Below are positions 14,835-19,302 of a stretch of 19,302 nucleotides of DNA, piece by piece; the stretch's first letter is position 1; the number at the start of each line of letters is the position of its first letter. Origin of the DNA: DATCDE01 sp038252405 (lineage in GTDB: Bacteria > Actinomycetota > Actinomycetes > Prado026); NCBI GenBank assembly GCA_038252405.1, contig JBBSAJ010000042.1:1-19302 (forward strand), written 5' to 3'. Both the position numbers and the translations under genes were made by a program. A model generated the notes under the pieces. The model worked only from the letters and a program-made list of their open reading frames with translations. It was not told the origin of the DNA and ran no database searches.

Positions 14835-15482
14835 TCAGCGCCCGGCGCGGCGCAGCAGGTCGACCACTTGGTCGTCGCTGACCGGGGTGAAGTCGTCGTA
14901 CGCCCAGCTCACGGCCCGGGGCAGCAGCGGCCGCTGCAGGCAGACGACCGCGTCGGCCTCACCCTCGAGCTGCGCGATCGCCTCACGCGATCCCACCGGG
15001 ACGGCGACGACGATCACGGCGGGTCCCTGCGCTCGCAGCGCGGCCACCGCCGCCCGGATGGTCGCGCCGGTGGCCAGCCCGTCGTCCACCAGCAGCACCG
15101 CGCGCTCGTGGACGTCGACCGGCTCGGCACCCGGCCGGTAGCGGGACTCGAGGTTCTCGCACTCGGCCACTGCGACGCCGACCAGCCGGTCCAGCTCGGC
15201 CGGCACCAGCGACTGGGCCAGCAGCACCTGGGTGTTGAGCACCGGTGGGCCGCCGCGCGCAACCGCGCCCAAAGCCAGCTCCTCGTGCCCGGGCACCCCG
15301 ATCTTCCGCGCGGCCAGGGCGTCGAGGGGCGCTGCGAGCGTCCGGGCGACCTCTGCCGCGACCACGACCCCGCCACGGGGCACGCCCAGCACGACCAGGT
15401 CAGCACGCCCGTTCCACTGGGGCGCCAGCGCGGCCGCGAGCTGCTGACCGGCGTCCGCCCGGTCGCGGAACCGACGGCTCAC
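14835..15482 (-). CDS. Phosphoribosyltransferase-family protein
   Basis: The 215-residue protein has a type I phosphoribosyltransferase fold. The PRPP-binding signature is AVLLVDDGLATGATIRAA (128-145). Earlier segments are RFRDRADAGQQLAAAL, VVLGVPRGGVVVAAEVA (30-46) and ARKIGVPGHEELALGAVA, the last typical of a subgroup that in Actinobacteria often occurs alone or fused to hydrolases. The substrate is unknown and it may be regulatory. The start is the GTG at 15482 because it overlaps the upstream stop by four bases (GTGA). The open frame beyond 15482 is not coding. Confidence 0.85.
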   Translation of the reverse strand: MSRRFRDRADAGQQLAAALAPQWNGRADLVVLGVPRGGVVVAAEVARTLAAPLDALAARKIGVPGHEELALGAVARGGPPVLNTQVLLAQSLVPAELDRLVGVAVAECENLESRYRPGAEPVDVHERAVLLVDDGLATGATIRAAVAALRAQGPAVIVVAVPVGSREAIAQLEGEADAVVCLQRPLLPRAVSWAYDDFTPVSDDQVVDLLRRAGR

Positions 15483-15835
15483 CGCCGCTCGCCCGGCCCC
15501 ACCGGATCGACGACCAGGCCCGAGGGGGCGCCCAGCCCCTCCGCGCCGAGCCCCTGCGCGTGCACCACCTCGAAGGCCGTGGGCTCGTCGAGAGCCGTCG
15601 ACAGCAGCGGGACCGCCGTCAGCTTCACCTCGTACGCCGACAGGGCCCGTCGGTAGGTCCCCACCGAGTCCCACTCGGTGGTCATGACCCACAGCGCGGC
15701 GTCGTCGGTGGCCCGGCCGACCCGACCCGAGCGCCAACCCGGTCGGGCGGCCAGTGTGCGCAGCGCCTGCTGGGCCTGCGAGAGGAACTGTCCGGCCTGG
15801 CCCGGCTCGACCCGGAACCGGGTGACCACGAGCAC
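15479..15835 (-). CDS. Antibiotic biosynthesis monooxygenase (ABM)-fold protein
   Basis: This 118-residue protein begins VVTRFRVEPGQAGQFLSQAQQALRTLAARPGWRSGRVGRA and continues with ALWVMTTEWDSVGTYRRALSAYEVK. These match the dimeric alpha/beta-barrel ABM fold of small oxygenases and related stress proteins. The GTG start at 15835 has AAGGAG six bases upstream. The gene overlaps the phosphoribosyltransferase by four bases, so the two are translationally coupled. The specific reaction is unknown. Confidence 0.72.
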   Translation of the reverse strand: MLVVTRFRVEPGQAGQFLSQAQQALRTLAARPGWRSGRVGRATDDAALWVMTTEWDSVGTYRRALSAYEVKLTAVPLLSTALDEPTAFEVVHAQGLGAEGLGAPSGLVVDPVGPGERR

Positions 15836-15901
15836 GTCGGGCTCCTTCGGATGCGACTATGGATGCGCCCCATCGTCCCACCCCCGAAGGAGTCTGACGT
15901 G
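15833..15901. promoter_or_regulatory. 18-bp inverted repeat spanning both divergent start sites
   Basis: The arms CACGTCGGGCTCCTTCGG (15833-15850) and CCGAAGGAGTCTGACGTG (15884-15901) are inverted copies of each other at 16 of 18 positions. Each contains the ribosome binding site and GTG start of one divergent gene, with identical six-base spacing. Between them GGATGCG occurs twice, 12 bp apart (15849-15855 and 15861-15867). Part of the symmetry follows from both genes having AAGGAG and GTG; the flanking matches do not. It could be a shared operator or RNA structure. Confidence 0.4.
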
Positions 15902-16273
15902 CCAGGCAAGGACGGCCCGCCGACCCCGAACCGACGCAGCGGCAACCCGGCGGCCCGGGCGCAGGCCAACAACGCCCCCCGCGACCCGTCGCCCAGCCGC
16001 CGCACACTCGAGCAGCGCAGCCGGCCCTGGCTGGTCCGGCTGAACGCGGTCCCGCGCCCACTGCTCATGCTCGTCGTCACCGCGGTGATGGCGCTCGGCC
16101 TGTTCGTCCACGGCCCGGTGGGCGGCATCCTGCTTTTGCTGCTCGGGCTGTTCCTGGGCTGGCTGCTGGCGCTGTCCTGGCCGGCCATCCAGCCGGTGCA
16201 GCGCGGGGTGCGGATGTTCGTCACCGCCCTCGTCCTGGTCTGGGGCGTCGGGAAGATGTTCGGCCACTTCTAA
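15899..16273 (+). CDS. Small actinobacterial membrane protein, DUF6703-like
   Basis: The 124-residue protein has a disordered, Pro/Arg/Asn-rich N-terminus (about 1-45). Two hydrophobic stretches follow: PLLMLVVTAVMALGLFV, continuous with GGILLLLLGLFLGWLLAL, and MFVTALVLVWGVGKMF near the C-terminus. The pattern fits the small membrane family found beside zur and uppS in Actinobacteria; I think this is DUF6703 but cannot confirm it. The GTG start has AAGGAG six bases upstream. Its function is unknown. It is transcribed divergently from the ABM-fold gene and in the same direction as zur. Confidence 0.75.
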   Translation: MPGKDGPPTPNRRSGNPAARAQANNAPRDPSPSRRTLEQRSRPWLVRLNAVPRPLLMLVVTAVMALGLFVHGPVGGILLLLLGLFLGWLLALSWPAIQPVQRGVRMFVTALVLVWGVGKMFGHF

Positions 16274-16341
16274 CCGCTGGGCCGTCCGACTCAGCCATCC
16301 GATTCGAACGACCTCGACGCGAGGCGGGAGAGGAGCAGTGC

Positions 16342-16758
16342 ATGCCTGAGCAGAACCCGGCGCTGCGCCAAACCCGGCAGCGGGCGGCCGTGTCCGTCGT
16401 CCTCGCCCAGGTCGACGACTTCCGCACCGCCCAGGAGCTGCACGACCTGCTGCGCCAGCGCGGGGAGTCGGTGGGCCTGACCACCGTGTACCGCACGCTC
16501 CAGGCGCTCGCCGACGCCGGAGAAGTCGACGTGCTGCGCACCGACGACGGTGAGGCCGCGTACCGCCGGTGCAGCGCCCGGCACCACCACCACCTGCTCT
16601 GCCGCCAGTGCGGCCGCACGGTCGAGGTCGAGCAGCCGGCGCTGGAGCGGTGGGCCGCCCAGGTCGCCGCCGAGCACGGGTTCACCGAGATCACGCACAC
16701 CCTGGAGATCTTCGGCGTCTGCCCCGACTGCGCCACCACCGCCGAGCGGGCGGACTAG
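16342..16758 (+). CDS. zur: Fur-family metalloregulator, probably the zinc uptake regulator Zur
   Basis: The 138-residue protein has the Fur fold: a winged helix with TVYRTLQALADAGEVDVL (48-65) and a dimerisation domain. HHHH (81-84) forms a metal site, and CRQC (C87, C90) with CPDC (C127, C130) make the structural zinc site. Placement between glyS and the uppS-recO pair matches mycobacterial FurB/Zur (Rv2359), which represses zinc uptake genes, and supports Zur over Fur or PerR. The ATG start has GAGGAG seven bases upstream. The usual ArsR/SmtB partner next to mycobacterial zur is absent. No AT-rich Zur box is seen in the window. Confidence 0.88.
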   Translation: MPEQNPALRQTRQRAAVSVVLAQVDDFRTAQELHDLLRQRGESVGLTTVYRTLQALADAGEVDVLRTDDGEAAYRRCSARHHHHLLCRQCGRTVEVEQPALERWAAQVAAEHGFTEITHTLEIFGVCPDCATTAERAD

Positions 16759-16768
16759 AGCGGACTCG

Positions 16769-17551
16769 CTAGGGCAGGTTCGGCAGCGCGCCGCCGTAGC
16801 GCCGCTCCCGCTCGGCGTAGGTCTGCACCGCCTGCCACAGGTGCCGGCGGTCGAAGTCCGGCCACAGCACGTCGGGGAAGACCAGCTCCGCGTACGCGGA
16901 CTGCCACAGCAGGAAGTTGGAGATCCGCTGCTCCCCCGAGCTGCGCACGAACAAGTCGACGTCGGGCATGTCCGGCTCGTCGAGGTAGCGGGCGAACACC
17001 TTCGCGTCGATCTTGTCCGGGTCGACCCGGCCCGCTCGCACGTCCTTGCTGAGCGCGGCAGCGGCGTCGGCGATCTCCGCGCGGCCGCCGTAGTTCACGC
17101 ACATCGTCAAGGTGAGCACCGAGTTGTGCCGGGTCAGCTCCTCGGCCGCCTCGAGCTCGTCGATCACGCTCTTCCACAGCCGAGGTCGGCGGCCGGCCCA
17201 GCGCACCCGTACCCCCATGGCGTGCATCTCGTCCCGCCGCCGACGGATGACGTCCCGGTTGAACCCCATGAGGAAGCGGACCTCGTCCGGCGATCGCCGC
17301 CAGTTCTCGGTGGAGAAGGCGTACGCCGACAGCCATTTCACGCCGACCTCGAGGGCCCCCTCAACGACGTCGAACAGCGCCGCCTCGCCCGCCTCGTGAC
17401 CGGCCGTGCGGGGCAGCCCCCGCTGCTTCGCCCAACGTCCGTTCCCGTCCATGACGACGGCGACGTGCCGCGGCACCGCCTTCGCGGGCAGGTCGGGGGG
17501 GCGGGCGCCGCTGGGGTGCGGTACCGGCGGACGGACCCGAGAACGCGCCAC
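16769..17551 (-). CDS. uppS: Isoprenyl transferase, cis-prenyltransferase family
   Basis: The 260-residue enzyme condenses isopentenyl diphosphate in cis to make the polyprenyl carrier lipid for cell wall synthesis. Family motifs are MDGNGRW (34-40, substrate aspartate D35), AFSTENW (78-84), and RSSGEQRISNFLLWQSAYAEL (203-223). It corresponds to mycobacterial decaprenyl diphosphate synthase (Rv2361c); chain length cannot be read from sequence alone. The GTG start at 17551 lies only 20 bp beyond a perfect 50-bp palindrome. It ends 10 bp from the convergent zur stop. Confidence 0.95.
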   Translation of the reverse strand: MARSRVRPPVPHPSGARPPDLPAKAVPRHVAVVMDGNGRWAKQRGLPRTAGHEAGEAALFDVVEGALEVGVKWLSAYAFSTENWRRSPDEVRFLMGFNRDVIRRRRDEMHAMGVRVRWAGRRPRLWKSVIDELEAAEELTRHNSVLTLTMCVNYGGRAEIADAAAALSKDVRAGRVDPDKIDAKVFARYLDEPDMPDVDLFVRSSGEQRISNFLLWQSAYAELVFPDVLWPDFDRRHLWQAVQTYAERERRYGGALPNLP

Positions 17552-17571
17552 GCCCCGACCCTAGCCGCCCC

Positions 17572-17621
17572 GACTTGTCAGGGTGAGGACGACGTATACG
17601 TCGTCCTCACCCTGACAAGTC
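17572..17621. terminator. Perfect 50-bp palindrome with no spacer between recO and uppS
   Basis: Each 25-base arm is the exact reverse complement of the other, centred between 17596 and 17597 on GTATAC. It begins one base past the recO stop codon and ends 20 bases before the uppS start. As RNA it would form a 23-bp stem with a 4-base loop. No U-tract follows. It may be a factor-independent terminator for recO, but it leaves no room for a uppS promoter downstream, so attenuation, RNA processing or protein binding are alternatives. Confidence 0.5.
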
Positions 17622-17622
17622 A

Positions 17623-18363
17623 TCAGGTGCGCTCGACCAGGGGGAGGGAGCGCAGGCCGCGCTCGAGGTGCCACTGCAGGTAGGCAGCGACCAGCCCGCT
17701 GGCCTCCCTGCGGTGCCGGGTCTCGGCGGCGTCCGCGACCGGCCAGCTGCCCGCGAGCAGGGCGCCCAGCAGCACGAGGGTCTCGGCGGACGGGCTGGCC
17801 GACCCTGGCGTGCGGCACTCGGCGCACACGACCCCGCCGCCGGAGACCGAGAACGACCGGTGCGGCCCCTCTGCGCCGCAGTGCGCGCAGGCCTCCAGGG
17901 ACGGCGCGTAGCCGGCCACCGACAGGGACCGCAGCAGGTAGGAGTCGAGGACCAGCCCCGGGTCGTGCTCGCCCGCGGCCAGGGAACGCAGCCCACCGAT
18001 GAGCAGCAGGTACTGCTGGACCGCCGGCTCCCGCTCCTCGGCGGTCATCCGCTCCGCGGTCTCCAGCATCACGGTCCCGGTGGTGTAGCGGGCGTAGTCC
18101 GCGGCCAGCCCGGCGCCGTACCCGGCGAGGGTCTCCACCTGGGTGACGATGTCCAGCGAGCGGCCGGCGTAGAACTGGACGTCGACCCGGTTGAACGGCT
18201 CGAGCCGGGAGCCGAACTTCGACCGGGTGCGGCGCACCCCCTTGGCCACGGCCCGGACCCGGCCGTGCTCACGGGTCAGCAGGGTGATGATCCGGTCGGC
18301 CTCACCGAGCTTCTGGGTGCGCAGCACGACACCCTCGTCCCGATACAGGTTCACCCGGCCCAT
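17623..18363 (-). CDS. recO: DNA repair protein RecO
   Basis: The 246-residue protein helps load RecA on SSB-coated DNA in the RecFOR pathway. The N-terminal OB-fold segment contains DEGVVLRTQKLGEADRIITLLT and AKGVRRTRSKFGSRLEPF. The helical C-terminal half carries a four-cysteine zinc site, C159-x2-C162 and C180-x2-C183. The ATG at 18363 is chosen; the GTG three codons in is an alternative. No clear ribosome binding site is visible. It precedes uppS on the same strand, as in mycobacteria. Confidence 0.95.
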   Translation of the reverse strand: MGRVNLYRDEGVVLRTQKLGEADRIITLLTREHGRVRAVAKGVRRTRSKFGSRLEPFNRVDVQFYAGRSLDIVTQVETLAGYGAGLAADYARYTTGTVMLETAERMTAEEREPAVQQYLLLIGGLRSLAAGEHDPGLVLDSYLLRSLSVAGYAPSLEACAHCGAEGPHRSFSVSGGGVVCAECRTPGSASPSAETLVLLGALLAGSWPVADAAETRHRREASGLVAAYLQWHLERGLRSLPLVERT

Positions 18364-18403
18364 TGTGCGCCAGTGTGCCTGCCGGGTCTGTCAGGCTGAG
18401 CCC

Positions 18404-19168
18404 GTGACCGAGGCGTCGACGGCGGAGCTGCTCGCGCGCCTCGAGGCGTACTGCGACCTGGTCCCCCGGGCGGCCGCGGATCCTGAGCAGATCGGCCCGT
18501 TCACCCTGTTCGTAGCGCGCGGCGGCTCGCCCTACTACGCCCGGCCGACGCTCTTCGGCCCCGGCGTGTTCACGGCCGGCGACGTGGTCGCGGTCCGGGC
18601 CCGGCAGCACCAGCTGGGGGCCCCGGAGAGCTTCGAGTGGGTGGCGCAGACCTCACCGGGGGTCGCGGACGCCGTGCGCGCGGCCGGCCTCGTCATCCAC
18701 GAGCACCCCTTGCTCGTGCTCGTGCGACCGCCGCTCCTCATCCCGCCGCCACCCCGCACCCACGTCCGCTTCGTCGGGGCCGACGACCCGCTCGTGCCGG
18801 TGGCCCGGTCGGTCGCCGGCCTGGGCTTCGCGACGTCCGGGACGCAGGTCGGGCCGGTCGGACCGACCGAACAGGACGCGGCGCAGGCCAGCCAGCCCCC
18901 GGAGCAGCTCGAGCACCTGCGCGCCCAGCTGCGGGCCGGGACCACCGTGCTGGCCGTGGTCGAGGACGACGTGCTGGGCGTGGTGGCCGTCGGCAGCCAA
19001 AACCCGCGCGGCGACGTGAGCGAGGTCGTCGGCGTCGCCACCCTGCCCGCGGCGCGGCGGCGCGGGCTGGCCACCGCGCTGACGTCCTCGCTCGTCGAGC
19101 ACGCGCTCGGCCACGGCGTGCAGACGGTGTTCCTCTCCGCCGGTGGCGTCGCGGTCGCCCGCGTGTCT
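18404..19168 (+). pseudogene. GNAT-family N-acetyltransferase broken by an insertion sequence
   Basis: From the GTG at 18404, about 254 residues are recognisable. The C-terminal GNAT domain has motif A VVGVATLPAARRRGLATALT (208-226), with the acetyl-CoA loop RRRGLA, and then VFLSAGGVAVARV. Relatives continue with a YERxGF-type motif and one more strand, but here the code changes at about 19166 into an insertion sequence end. The frame stays open to the window edge, so a fusion product with an unrelated tail would be made if transcribed. Loss of the terminal strand and aromatic residue makes activity doubtful. It is divergent from recO, with 40 bp between starts. Confidence 0.75.
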
Positions 19169-19302
19169 TGTCTCGCAGATGGGGGTGACTTTTCAGAACG
19201 TGAAGCCGGCGTCTTCGCGCTGCTTTCGTGCGGGGCGGCGTCGGTAGTCAGTGGGGTGAGAGTTGCGGTCGGCCCAGATGTGGGCGTTGGCCTCGTTGCG
19301 CC
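19169..19302 (-). mobile_element. Right-edge insertion sequence, one terminus
   Basis: Similarity to the acetyltransferase stops abruptly in the final motif, and a sequence starting TGTCTCGCAGATGG follows. Twenty-four bases in, on the opposite strand, a transposase reading frame ends, the arrangement of an IS 3' end. The exact boundary and any target-site duplication cannot be fixed because the other end is outside the window. Confidence 0.55.
19193..19302 (-). CDS. C-terminal fragment of a transposase (runs off window)
   Basis: The minus-strand frame ending at 19193 reads HIWADRNSHPTDY followed by a basic tail and FTF before the stop. About 35 residues are visible. The basic tail and position next to a putative IS end fit a transposase C-terminus, but the family cannot be identified from this piece and the catalytic region is outside the window. 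Confidence 0.45.
   Translation of the reverse strand, partial: RNEANAHIWADRNSHPTDYRRRPARKQREDAGFTF

Noticed and set aside
15483..16061. Long N-terminal extension of the phosphoribosyltransferase
   Set aside because: It is antisense to, or out of frame with, the ABM-fold and membrane-protein genes, which have good start signals. The GTGA overlap at 15479-15482 gives a better start.

Overview
The window is high-GC DNA with GTG starts, four-base gene overlaps and conserved small families (the DUF6703-type membrane protein, the AbiEi/DUF559-like protein) that point to an actinobacterium. The order dnaG, dgt, dusB, glyS, zur, uppS, recO resembles the conserved actinobacterial block known from mycobacteria (Rv2343c-Rv2362c region). 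Some features recall Frankiales/Geodermatophilales-type soil actinobacteria, but the genus cannot be fixed from this sequence.

Layout. Positions 1-2650 are accessory. They hold the start of an IS66-like transposase running off the left edge, a decayed methyltransferase with an internal deletion, an intact GH130-type glycoside phosphorylase/hydrolase gene, a small PcrA-C-terminal-like gene, and a 37-bp copy of a tRNA 3' end. The intact CAU-anticodon tRNA at 2648-2721 carries the other copy of that 37-bp repeat. This is the arrangement left by an element that integrated in the tRNA 3' end. Positions 2731-10910 form a long minus-strand run in transcription order: a YdcF/SanA-like membrane protein, dgt, an FAD reductase, a GNAT enzyme, dnaG, a conserved unknown, tRNA-Asn, another GNAT protein, a NifX-like protein, a PlsC acyltransferase and the CAU tRNA. 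Several are coupled by 4-8 bp overlaps. Positions 10911-13395 hold dusB and an AbiEi/DUF559-like gene set among four copies of a 47-bp repeat in alternating orientation. Positions 13396-18363 hold glyS, a phosphoribosyltransferase plus monooxygenase-fold pair, a small membrane protein, zur, uppS and recO. A perfect 50-bp palindrome lies between recO and uppS. From 18404 an N-acetyltransferase gene runs rightwards and is broken near 19166 by an insertion sequence whose transposase C-terminus is read on the minus strand to the window edge.

Most genes are housekeeping: replication priming (dnaG), dNTP balance (dgt), tRNA modification and charging (dusB, glyS, two tRNAs), zinc control (zur), lipid carrier and phospholipid synthesis (uppS, plsC) and recombination (recO). 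The least explained signals are the 47-bp repeat family, whose copies differ mostly at every third base; the spacer-free 50-bp palindrome; the tRNA-end direct repeat bounding the left accessory region; and an 18-bp inverted repeat over the start sites of two divergent genes.
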